Positions 17,677 to 26,919 of a stretch of DNA of 33,332 bases are shown one piece after another. Made by a program: the position numbers and the translations under genes. The notes below the pieces were generated by a model. That model searched no databases, was not told the origin of the DNA, and saw nothing but the letters and a program-made list of their open reading frames with translations. The stretch is from Zygnema cylindricum (taxonomy: Eukaryota > Streptophyta > Zygnematophyceae > Zygnematales > Zygnemataceae): positions 1-33,332 of the forward strand of contig JBBHKE010003528.1 of NCBI GenBank assembly GCA_037447655.1. The letters run 5' to 3'. The number at the start of each line of letters is the position of its first letter. Within the stretch, counting starts at the first letter, position 1.

Positions 17677-18301
17677 TATGCGGATTTTGCGGAGGTATCG
17701 ATGTAAATATTTTGTACAACAGAGGTTTGTCTTTTTGCTAATTTATTTATTAGTGTAGTTTTGTTCACTTTGACATACCTCGAATTATTCGGGTATACTC
17801 ACAATAGTTAAGGTAGAACCGTACGGCTGGTATGCCTCCGTACAATCAGTAGTGAACTCTCTGAGTATAACTTGTAGGACTTCAATTATTTTGAGTATCA
17901 CGGCTAAGTTAATCAAAGACATGGCAAACTGCTTTTTTGCAACTTTGACCTGTAAGTGTGATCACTCTGATTGATGTTTTGATGTGAAACTTTGTGAAGA
18001 TATTCTACGATTTTGGAAACTACATAAGTATGTAGTTTCACTCTGTTGTGTTATCTCCATAGAATTCTGTGAGAAGTCTACCTGGTAAGTTTGAGAAGCT
18101 GTCAATTGTTTTTGGGAAACTTTGGAGCTTATATCTTCTAGATTCCTTGTTCGATTTAGTTGTAACTTTGGGAATTTGGATTGTCTATAATATATTGCAT
18201 ATTAATGCAGTTTGAGGTGATTTCGTTTATTGTGGAGTAATCTATGCCGTCTGAAACACAACTGGTTTTGAAGTAGTCTGTGGGTGTTTCTATGAGTATC
18301 C
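17674..18301 (+). repeat. LTR/leader direct repeat, copy 1
   Basis: About 630 bp highly similar to 21216-21850, from 'agtatgcggattttgcggagg' through 'gaattattcgggtatactcacaatag' and 'ctccatagaattctgtgagaagtctacctgg' to the gag ATG. It comprises the inner LTR part plus leader. The outer LTR part found at 20776-21215 has no evident counterpart to the left of 17674, so this 5' LTR is truncated. The exact LTR/leader border and primer binding site could not be fixed. Confidence 0.8.
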
Positions 18302-19060
18302 ATGGCTGAAAAAGGCTATGGACAACAGGTTATGGGCCCACGCCCATGGCTACCCATATTCGATAGATCTAAATATCACTACTGGAAGAATGTGCACGAG
18401 AGCTACTTCGAGATGATGGAGCTAATGGATGTGGTGGATGGTACTTTGGCTAAAACTTCAAATGGATGGAGAAAGAAAAATCAATAGTCTCCAAGGGTTA
18501 TCAAGAACTCTTTGACTGAGAATTTTGTAATGACATACATAAGTTTGAAAAAGGCAGATGAATTATAGAAGTACTAAGAATGTATGTATGCAAAGACGAC
18601 TTTATATCATTGGCATAGTAGTGTTACCAAAATAGTTGAATACAAGTATGTATGAGGCAGTATGGAGAAACACTGTATTGACTTATAAGTAGTATGTGTA
18701 GAAAATTATTTGGCAGTAGGAAACTTTACAGATGCTCAACAAGCTTTCTTGTTATTGAGAAGCCTACCTAAAGAATATAAGAGTGCATTAGATCGATTTA
18801 CTTTAATTGATAAAAAGGATTCGAACTTAACTGTAGCTAGAACGAGTTGTTATAGATGAAGAGGCTAATAGAAAGGTCTTATCAAGTGAGAGGAATATAA
18901 AGGAATCTAAGTCTCAGTTTCAAAAAATTAAAAGTAATAGTGAGTTAGGTGATCAACTAAAGAATTGTTTGTATTATAATAATTTAGGACATAGCATCAG
19001 GGTATGTCCGTCATATAAAGTGCACGTGTTACAGGGAACTTCAAAGATAGATGGTAAAAC
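18302..19060 (+). pseudogene. Gag of a distinct Copia-like element, broken
   Basis: ATG at 18302: MAEKGYGQQVMGPRPWLPIF, then YHYWKNVHESYFEMMELMDV, typical of a Copia Gag start (DUF4219-like) but different from copies A, B and D. Stops follow. The UBN2 core reappears as VGNFTDAQQAFLLLRSLPKE (about 18718-18777). A zinc knuckle reads CLYYNNLGHSIRVC (about 18969-19010) with Tyr for the second Cys. The start agrees with the second copy at 21848. It would form particles. Multiple stops make it a pseudogene. Confidence 0.75.
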
Positions 19061-20243
19061 AACCTAGATCAACCCTTAACAAGAAGTGAATCAAGTGCTT
19101 TAGTGAGTTAGAGACAAGACTCGCTCGATGACAAAAGGCATACACCTTGTGTTGACGAATTTACTTACTTACCGGCCTTCCATGTTGTTCGGAATGAGGA
19201 GAAAGAGGTGACAGAAATGGATTCGGTTGCGATGAATATTTGCTAAGACAGATTGGTGAGTGACACAAACTCATTAAAAGAAGAGGTAACTAAAATAAGA
19301 AAAGTTGAAAGAAGTGATGGGCAGATAGAAATGGAAAAGACTAGAATAATTATTTTCACCAAAGATAGTGAGTAGAGAGAAGAGAGTGAAAAAGACTCGG
19401 CTTGTGTGCCTCCTTTTCGTACTAAAATTGGTGTGTGAGAATGTTTTACAAGGAGAAGAGATTCTTAAAGAAAAGGGAGCCAAAAAAGTAAATTTAAAAT
19501 TGGCTGAATTATAATCTTTAGATATAGAGAACACTGAATTGAAAACATAACTTAGAGAAAAGATAAGAGAAAATAATGAGATAGAAAATAGTGAATTCAC
19601 ACAAAATGGGGAACTAACATCAGAAGTGGCAAATAGTGCTGAATTAAAAATTATTGAACTCAGTGAAACACCGGAAGAAACTATTAAGAAAATGAGGCTA
19701 AGAAAGGAGGTTTATGAGAGCGGGAAAGGTCATAAATTTGGAGGAATATGGAAAATAAGAAAGAATACTAGGAAGAGGAAAGAAAAACTAAATGGAAAGG
19801 GAATCAAAATGAATACATTAAGAATGCATACGCTTAAGGGAAGTGGCAGATTTATGGAAAATGACCAAAAATTTGTGAGAAAAACCACACTTTTTGGAGG
19901 TAATAGGAAGGCAAACCATGGAAAAACTACAAAGTCTATGAATAGCACAAGAAGTCACAAGAAAACAAAAAAAAGGTACAGATAGCGGAAAAAACAGTTG
20001 GAGAAAAAAAACATGTTACAAAATCGATCACACCGAAGAAGGCAAACAGCTACGTTGAGAGGATGTGTGACGGGAAAATGGAGGGACGTGAGCGACTTTT
20101 CAGGAACTTTTAAGAGAATTCGGTGCACTAACTTCAGTAACATATATAAAAAGAAGCGGAAGGCATGGAAGTATTTAATAGAGGAGAGGGTGCAGCGATT
20201 GTTTTATGAAAGTGTGTGGGAGATAACTTTTCGACAAATTTGA
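19061..20243 (+). pseudogene. Purine-rich region coding for a Lys/Glu coiled-coil-like stretch
   Basis: Strongly A/G-rich plus strand. With stops and shifts it reads as alternating Lys, Glu, Leu and Asn: 'LREKIRENNEIENSEF', 'SAELKIIELSETPEETIKKM' (frame 19626-19985), then very basic sequence to 20243. The heptad-like spacing suggests a coiled coil following the zinc knuckle. No protease, integrase, RT or RNase H motif was found between 18302 and 20775, so the element appears to lack pol. Confidence 0.5.
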
Positions 20244-20775
20244 TAACATGGCTAAGTGACGAATACGGGTTGGAAGACGAAGTTACTAGAGAGGTGTTAT
20301 AACATTAGTGCAAGGACAGTTTAGCATTTATAGCATAGGGGGAGTTGTTACAGGACGAATTTTGAAAGGGGGCAGTTTTCAAAAAAGCAAAGGTTGGGAA
20401 ATGGCAACAAGGAGTAGGAGCAAGTGGCAACGTCAACAGATATAGTGGTGATGTGTTGTTCTAAGTGTTTCAATGTTGAGTGTAGAGGTTGCGAAAGAAA
20501 ATCTTCGATCTCTAAATAATTTTTACGTCCTTGCGTTTGTATGTACCTCCTTTAGAGTAGAAAGATCTGCAGACGAGTGGAGTACCGAGTTTAAAGCTTT
20601 AGGGCAGTGTTGAATTTGACAGCTTTAATTGTCAGTAGATTAGGCTGCGAGGGGAAGTTGAGGGTAGAATGGAGCAGCTGCTAAAGCTCCGATGTCAAAC
20701 TAGCACAGCATAGCAACATAGCTGTACACGCTCGATATTGCATTCCTGGTGCACGAAACTAAATTTTTAGGGGAG
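20244..20775 (+). other. 3' untranslated part and polypurine tract of the pol-less element
   Basis: No coding signal. Purine tracts 'tagggggag' (about 20336) and 'gaaagggggcag' (about 20373). The sequence ends with TTTTTAGGGGAG directly before TGTTG at 20776, the classic tract-LTR junction. Confidence 0.6.
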
Positions 20776-21215
20776 TGTTGTTTTGAAAAGTTTGTTTCGT
20801 GCGTACGCGACATTTCGTGCGGTTGAGGCAGTTCGTGCGTAATAGAATTTAATGTGGAGGTTTAAATGGATTCACAGATTGGGGGAGTGAACGTACGGAT
20901 AAAACTAAAGTAACGTAAGGGAGTCGGTGAGTAGCGTGAATAAGCATTGAGAAATGGACGGCGGATCGCGAAACGATCCGATGTGAAATGAACGAAATGT
21001 TGAAATATACGCCGCCGGTACGGCGCAGCTGCGACGCAGACAAGACAACGCAGCTGCGGTTATTTTTGATATGATCCGTACGGACAACGCAACTGACGCG
21101 GCTGCGGATAATATGAATATGATCTGGTACGGGACAACGCAACTCCATTAGTATGAATCAAGCCAACGGACGAAGATTCATAAGAAGATCTAAAGCAACT
21201 AAGCAAGTTGACGCA
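20776..21215 (+). repeat. LTR, outer (U3) part, of the pol-less element
   Basis: Starts TGTTG right after the polypurine tract AGGGGAG (20769-20775). CG-rich with CGTACG motifs. It includes an imperfect tandem repeat whose units begin ACAACGCA at 21045, 21084 and 21134 and share 'gcggctgcgg..at..tgatatgatc.ggtacgg'. It joins copy 2 of the direct repeat at 21216. Confidence 0.7.
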
Positions 21216-21873
21216 TAGTATGCGGATTTTGCGGAGGTGTCGGTGTAAATATTATGTACAACATGGGTTTTTCTTTTTGCTAATTACTTTTTTAGTGTAG
21301 ATTTGTTCATTCTTCACATACTTCGAATTATTCGGGTATACTCACAATAGTTTAGGTACATGGTAGATATCGTACGGCTGGTATGCCTCCGTACATTGAG
21401 TAGTGAACTTTTTGAGTATAACTTGTAGGACTTAGATTATTTTGAGTATCAAGCTAAGTTAATCAAAATATGGCAAACTCTCCTTCTACAATTTTGACAT
21501 GTTAGTGTGATCACTCTGATTGATTTTTTAATGTGAAACTTTGTGAAGATATAATAATTATGAAACTATATAAGTGTGTAATTTCAGTCTGTTCTCTTAT
21601 CTCCATAGAATTCTGTGAGAAGTCTACCTGGTTAGTTTGAGAAGCTATCAGCTGTTTTTGGGAAACTCTGGAGCCTATATCTTCTAGATTCCTTGTTGGA
21701 TTTAGTTTTTACTTTGGGAGTTTGGATTGTCTATGATATACTGCAAATTAATGCAGTTTGAGGTGATTTTGTTAATTGTGGATTTATTTGTGCTGTCTGA
21801 AACACGGTTGGTTTTGAGGTAGTTTGTGGGTGTTTTTGTGAGTATCCATGGCTAAAATAGGCTATGGACAACA
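21216..21873 (+). repeat. LTR/leader/gag-start direct repeat, copy 2
   Basis: Counterpart of 17674-18330, including the gag ATG (about 21848) and MAKIGYGQQ. Homology stops abruptly at about 21873 ('ggacaaca'). A normal 3' LTR would not be followed by leader and gag start, so this is the beginning of a second, tandem element cut off after nine codons. Confidence 0.8.
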
Positions 21874-21959
21874 ACTCTCAGTCTGAATTTCTTCATGTAT
21901 TGTTGTGATCTGTTGAGGCATATCAATGTTAAAGAAATCAGTATACATTAAACTCATTC
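21874..21959. other. Junction sequence
   Basis: About 85 bases between the truncated tandem element and the end of Copia element D. Nothing recognised. Confidence 0.3.
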
Positions 21960-22865
21960 TTCAACATCCTATTCCTCTTGCACACAAATTTTCCATAAGG
22001 TTTCTTGGAATCCTTATCCCCCCAGTTAGTACCAGCAGCCAATGCTTGAACACTCTTTCCTCCTCTACGAATCTCAATTGTGCTTTCCCGAACCAAAATC
22101 ATCCCCACAACAGAGTTCTAGATCCAAAGATGATCTGACAAATCCTGAACCTTGTTAACAATGTTCTCATAATCATCTGGGAGTTTCATTAACAAAGTAT
22201 TCACCTTCTCTTTTTCACTCTCCCTTTTCCCTGCACTCTCCAACTCCATGAATAACCCAGCCAAGTCATTACAAAAATCTAACATTTTTCCCCTTTGTAT
22301 ACATACGTGCCTGTACCTTGTGATCTGCCAACTTCTGATCTGTCAACTTTTGATCTGCCAACTTCTGCAGCTGAATCGTACCACTCTTGTAAATGTTGAC
22401 AAGAGATTCCCACAGCTCGTCTGCCCTATCCACATGAAGATGAGGCGTAGCCACTCCCTGAGTGAGACGCCCGAGAATAAAATGAGTCGCCACGGTATTG
22501 TTGAAATCCCATATTTCACTATCATTAGCCTCGGTTTTCTGAAAATCCGTTACCGGAACCGATCCAGTAACCATCGGTGTGATTTTCTCCTTTCCCTTCC
22601 CCTTCCCTGTGTCTGACGCGATGCTTTGCCCATCATCCTCTACCCCCTCTGCCCCCGCAGATTCTCCTGTGTATCGAGATCCTCCAAACCCTGGTGGAAC
22701 TCCCAATCTAGTGGATGGTCGACGCACACGTCCACTCACAATGCCCCATAGCCGTTTTTCAAACAATGCACCCCTCATCATGGTTTCCCAATAATTAAAC
22801 CATGTTCCATTGAAAAAGGGCACCCTAGAGGGTGGGCCCATAACCTGTAATTTTGTGACCTCCAT
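21960..22865 (-). pseudogene. Copia gag of element D, 3' truncated
   Basis: ATG at 22865 opens MEVTKLQVMGPPSRVPFFNG, YWETMMRGALFEKRLWGIVS, PPGFGGSRY, an acidic/Lys linker, then the UBN2 core (IWDFNNTVATHFILGRLTQG, ELWESLVNIYKSGTIQLQKL). The frame is open for about 199 codons to 22269, the longest intact gag stretch of the family here. A shift near 22285 follows, with remnants of the linker (VREST-IEIRRGGKS-like) to 21960, before the zinc knuckle. A 15-bp unit repeated three times (22321-22365) expands QKLAD. It is closely related to element B. Confidence 0.85.
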
Positions 22866-23064
22866 TGGTACACAGAATGTCCAGCTTAATGAAGCCTCTA
22901 GGATAATATTTCCACTTTTAACTTTAGCAATAAATAAGTGCCACCCTGACACGCAAAAAAAAATCTTTGACTGACTACATCCCTATGTAGCGTGGACTCC
23001 CTTGAGGTCGCAGCAAAAGAATCAGTGAAATTGCTCACCTGAGTATTAAGTTATGTTTGGCCAA
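22866..23064 (-). other. Leader of Copia element D
   Basis: Homologous to the other Copia leaders ('gagcaatttcactg', 'gactcccttgag', 'ccaccctgacacgc' in plus orientation). An A9 run lies near 22955. The upstream start codon of the longer frame (22952) lies in this leader; the conserved start is at 22865. Confidence 0.6.
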
Positions 23065-23130
23065 AGATTGCCTATAAATATAGATGCACTTTGGGAGAGA
23101 GGCAACAACCTAAAATTTTCTAAGTCATAA
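23065..23130 (-). repeat. Last bases of the LTR of element D
   Basis: Minus strand 'gacttagaaaattttaggttg..gcctctctccc' matches LTR ends at about 31740-31790 and 33105-33140. The rest of the LTR is missing and Gypsy RT sequence starts at once, so this is a rearrangement breakpoint. Confidence 0.55.
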
Positions 23131-24158
23131 GAATTTTTTTTGAGGTGTTCCTCGAAGGTCTTCTAGAAGATAATAACATCGTCGATATAGCACCGTGCAC
23201 AGTCAATCCCCCGGAGTGCCTCGTCATGGCACGTTGGAATTTGGCTGGCTCATTCTTCAGCCCGAATGGCATGTAGAGCCATTCATACAACCTAAACCCT
23301 ACCCAAAAAACTGTCCTTTCCCGGTGCTTTGGCTCCATCGCGATCTGGTGGAACCCATTCTTCATGTCTAGCGTGGAGTAAATGGTGGCCCCGGCCAGCG
23401 AGTCAAAAATCTCTTCCGAGGTAGGCATTGGGTATCGGTCAGGTACAGTTGCCGTATTAAGCATCCGGTAATCTCCACACATCCGAAAGTCTACCGTTTT
23501 CCCAGATGAGTCCTTCTTCGGTGGGAGAATAGTTGGAGACGCAAATCCATGGAGTCAGGTACTTTCTTGAACCAATCCTGCTTCTACCAGAGTTTGTACC
23601 TTTGCCGTGATGAACTCCTTTTCCTTAAAACTGACAGGGTACTGTTTCTGCCAAACATTAGACGTCTGGTTTATTAAATCGATTCGAAAAATGGTTACTT
23701 TGTACATGCCTACGTCGGTATCTGACCAAGAGAACACTTGTTTGTTCTTCTCCAACAGGTTGGAGAGCTGGGCCTTTTGATGAGGGTCCAACTGCTCCCC
23801 TAAGGTCCAATCCATCTTTCCAGGTTCCACCGCTGCCCAGGCCTCTGGCGCTCTACCCCATCGGGAGATATCGAATTCCATCCCCCCCTGCAGGTCTACC
23901 TCAGCTCCTCCCGTTAGAAGGCTGCTGCTAACAACTTCCGCTAAGCTGTCTCTCTCCGAGCCTCTGCTCCCCCCCACCGAGGAATCCCTTAATTTCGGTA
24001 AAATGTTGGGACTGGAAAATTTTGATGATAAAAACTGTTTTCTTGCCTCCCTCCCCCCTTCAAGCTGCAAGTGGGCCTGCACCGCTAACAACTTTGGAGC
24101 TTGAAGGCAACGATCCCTTGATTGCGGAGATTGTAGGCTATAGAAGGCCAGAGAATGT
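23126..24158 (-). pseudogene. Ty3/Gypsy reverse transcriptase, 3' truncated
   Basis: Minus strand from about 24158: a linker, LDPHQKAQLSNLLEKNKQVF, WQKQYPVSFKEKEFI, LVEAGLVQEST, stop, SPTILPPKKDSSGKT, CGDYRMLNTATVPDRYPMP, YSTLDMKNGFHQI (first catalytic Asp), LYEWLYMPFGLKNEPAKFQR. After a frameshift near 23215 comes CYIDDVIIF (about 23164-23190), the catalytic box with both aspartates. The two main frames (24091-23555 and 23482-23120) are in phase and separated by one stop. Thumb, RNase H and integrase are missing because homology ends at the Copia junction at about 23126. It would reverse transcribe the element RNA. Confidence 0.93.
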
Positions 24159-25130
24159 TATATCACCCATGTTATTGCATTTAGATCCATGCTTTGTCCG
24201 AGTAGCTGCACCTCTGGAGGTGTGATATACCTGGTGCCGCCGTACTTGCTCGTTGGAATCCCATGGCTTGTTCTCGTTCTTCCACTGTTGGCGTTGTCCA
24301 AACTCCACGTTTGCTGTCAAATATCATTCCTACCGCTCCCTTTTGATACGCATGGCTATTGGGGAAGGAAACCAATGTTGGCAGTGCTCGCCGAGGTGCT
24401 CCTGGTTGGTTGCACTGGAAGAACAGGGGACGATCAGCCTTAGTTACTGGAGTAGCCATCCGCCCTGTCCCTAAAATTTGTTGCAGGGTAATCTGGGGAT
24501 CATTTTTGTGGTTCTGTAAGAGCTTGTTCAAGACTGACAGAGGTATCAAATTGGCCCAGTACGCCCGAACTGTGTGAGCCCTGGATCCCAGTTGAGCCGC
24601 ATCAAAAACAAGTGGAGCTCCTAGAATCTGCTTGACTTTATTCTAGCTATTTGCGACTTGTTTTCTCTTATCATCTCACGGGTGGACATTCTCCAAAACG
24701 TACCCCACTGGTTCGTCTTCGGATTGTTGCAGCCAGGAAAGTAATTTGATCATCTGGAAGGAGGTTTGACTTCTGCTATCCTGATGTCCCTCGCCTTTCC
24801 CGGCTAGGGAGTATCCTTGACATGGCCATCCTGCAATCACCAAATCTACCCGCTCCAGCATAGCGAGATGTGGCTTAAGGATATTGTCTATATTTTGCGG
24901 GACACTTCGCGGCGATCTGCAGATGGCGGATACCGGAAGTTGCCGAGGTACAATTGGTGGAGTTGTTAGAGTCGGTATTCACTGATAGCCCGAGCATCCG
25001 GTGAAATTTCCACGGCCACATATGACTCCACTTTATGCCCAGCCTTAAAGACAGCTTCGAGTTCCGAGCTAATCCCAGAAAATAAGGATAATATCCGGAG
25101 TTTAGAATCCAGGATAGATAATGACACCAC
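24158..25130 (-). pseudogene. Cytosine-C5 DNA methyltransferase domain inside the Gypsy polyprotein
   Basis: Minus-strand motifs in canonical order. Motif I LSLFSGISSELEAVF (25091-25047) with AG-KVESYVAVEIS after it (the acidic residue that holds S-adenosylmethionine). Then QNIDNILKP, VDLVIAGWPCQGYSLAGKGE (motif IV; Cys codon 24820-24822), DSRS, and motif VI VLENV (ENV 24685-24693). Motif VIII GSRAHTVRAYWANL (about 24590-24545) is followed by a motif IX-like TLVSFPNS to EREQAMGF (about 24380-24255) and motif X VQLLGQSMDLNAITWVI (24211-24161). Breaks: stops in the N-terminal part, a frameshift near 24950, stops just after motif VI (24676) and 24 bases later, a frameshift before motif X, and a stop at 24158. 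The length of about 320 residues fits a single-domain bacterial-type or DNMT3-like enzyme with no regulatory domain. The catalytic Cys and Glu are retained. It lies between protease and RT on the same strand, and motif X is in phase with RT. Confidence 0.9.
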
Positions 25131-25300
25131 TTGTCAATTGAATTTTTGATTTTCGGGCGGAACTTCGAAGGTTCCAACCGAGGTTCTTTTTCCTTTACAA
25201 AAACAGCTGTCAAGGATTTGTCCACTTCCCGCCGAAGTTTTGTTATTTGTAATAATCTGTTCTGGTATCCTTCTTCCCACCGCTTGGAAATAGGGAATTG
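25131..25300 (-). pseudogene. Protease-methyltransferase linker
   Basis: Charged minus-strand text in two overlapping frames (VFVKEKEPRLEPSKFRPKIK in phase with the protease end, FEVPPENQKFN in phase with motif I). The reading must shift between them near 25110. This is a plausible inter-domain linker. Confidence 0.5.
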
Positions 25301-26109
25301 CTATATTATGTCTGCGATATCGGTGGCGCTGGCGAGCTGTTCCGTGGGTGTGTGAGTGGCATAGACGGGATAACATCCTGCGACGGGAGCATTATCTTTT
25401 CCCCTATTCCATAGATCCAACGTAACCACCACCTTGACTCCTTCTGGATCTTCAGGATCCCTAACAGTAAACTGCTCCTTCCACACACTTAATCCCATAT
25501 TCACCTTTTCCAGGTGGCCATTCCTAATAAAATCTCAAACTGCTTACCTTCCACCACCAGGGAGGGAAGCTGAATTCGGACCTTTTGACCTGCGTCGTCC
25601 GCGAACTCTATTAACATAGCTTTGATTATTCCATGGACCGGTTGGCTCCCACTACTAACAGTACTTAGACAAATGTCACTGGGGAAGATTTCCGGTCGGA
25701 GTTCTTCCGGCATTTGCTGCAGAGCCGATGTGGTGATTAGATTTGGGAGTGCCCCTGTGTCGACCACTGCGTCTTGATACCCGCCGTATCCGTTGAGTTT
25801 GAAATTCCCAATCCGGTTGAGAATTAGAGCCACAAATAACGTTTTGTAGTCCCTATCTATCATAGGTGTTTTTGGGTCGGCTGACCAAAAAACGGATCTA
25901 GCCTGATCGGCCCGGTGTTTCTCCCCTCTTGAATGGATTTCCTCTCCGAGGGCTTGGATGAGAACTTCCTCTGGCAAGTTATGAGAAGAGGCCAGTGTTT
26001 TCACGTGAGTGAGAGCGTAAGGCATTAGATGACTTACTAACATCACTGCTGGTTTGGAGGAAAAAGGTTGAATTTTTGGCGACGAAATGGAGGAATCTGT
26101 TGGTTCCAC
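25301..26109 (-). pseudogene. Gypsy retropepsin (aspartic protease)
   Basis: A 202-codon frame (26109-25501) contains DAVVDTGALPNLITTSALQQ (Asp-Thr-Gly active site, about 25765-25705), a flap-like region, VRIQLPSLVVEGKQFEILLG (the ILLG near the end is the usual LLG motif) and then ATWKR. A 67-codon frame (25504-25301) continues with FTVRDPEDPEGVKVVVTLDL-type sequence before a stop. Retropepsin would cut the Gag-Pol precursor. It stands directly upstream of the methyltransferase in element orientation. Confidence 0.85.
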
Positions 26110-26919
26110 CGGTTGATTCTTCTCCCCCCCCCCCGCTTCCTCAATTTCTTGGTCGGATTCTGGTGCGGGCGGCGTTTCTGGCGTGTTATCCTCCGGGCGT
26201 TATGCCAAATATTTTTCGAACCAGTCTTGGTTGTCATGCGTCTCTTCCTTCTTTGCTTGTTCCTCCATCTTCTTTGTTTTCGTTGTCTCTAATTTTTGAA
26301 TCGCGGAGGCAGTTTGTCTGGTGGAGGTGGGATTGTAGATTTTAACTCGAGACTTATGTTGTCGTTCAGGATGACGGCCCTGGGGGTGAAGGATAGAGGT
26401 CCACTAGCGTTCCTGTTGTGGTCTCGTGGAGCGAGCTTTTGCCTCTCACTTCGCTGCACCAAGGTTGTGTTGCGGAGCTGCCTGCGATTGTCCCCCACAC
26501 CGACAGTCCAGGCTCCTGAAAGAAAGGTCTCTGCGTGATGTGCTTTAGGAGGTTCCAGGTCCCATCCTATCACCTTACATTGTCTTCGCCCGCTGCGGTT
26601 TCCTGTTCAAGCTCCCCCAGCTTATGTAGTTATTCCTATTTTTTTCGGTGGAGTTTCTGTGCAGCTGAGAGCGGGAGTGTTAGAGGGCGATCTTAATCGC
26701 AGCGTTGCCAATTCTCCAGCCATGGCTGCCATTTGCTGGCTCTGTTGTTGGATGATAACCTCCGGGGTTAATCGAGCTTGAATTGTTGGCTGTCGTTCTG
26801 GGTTCTCCGGGGTGCGGCGTCCTTAAGGGTAAAGAAGCTGCAGCGGGAGAGGATTCACGGCAGTTTCACCTTCTCCGGTGAACAGTGCATATTGCATCAT
26901 CGTTTTAGGAACTCCATTC
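26110..26919 (-). pseudogene. Gypsy Gag-protease linker, low complexity
   Basis: Minus-strand frames with Gln/Arg/Pro-rich sequence: QQQSQQMAAMAGELATLRLR near 26760-26690, a 94-codon frame (26573-26289) ending in PPPPDK, then Lys/Arg-rich text to 26110. No known domain. Several frameshifts. It connects the zinc knuckles to the protease. Confidence 0.5.

Noticed and set aside
17674-18301. Both 650-bp direct repeats taken as the two complete LTRs of one element
   Set aside because: Both are followed by a gag start, and a TGTTG LTR start with polypurine tract lies 440 bp before the second repeat but not before the first.
24181-24577. Several plus-strand frames across the methyltransferase region
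   Set aside because: All are antisense to motif-bearing minus-strand sequence; no domain on the plus strand.
24158-25130. Bacterial contamination as the source of the methyltransferase
   Set aside because: It is flanked on both sides, same strand and partly same phase, by decayed Gypsy protease and RT, and shows the same kind of stops and shifts.
24158-25130. A host DNA methyltransferase gene (for example DRM, CMT or MET1) or its exon
   Set aside because: No introns, no chromo, BAH or UBA domains, and motif order and spacing fit a compact single domain embedded in Pol.
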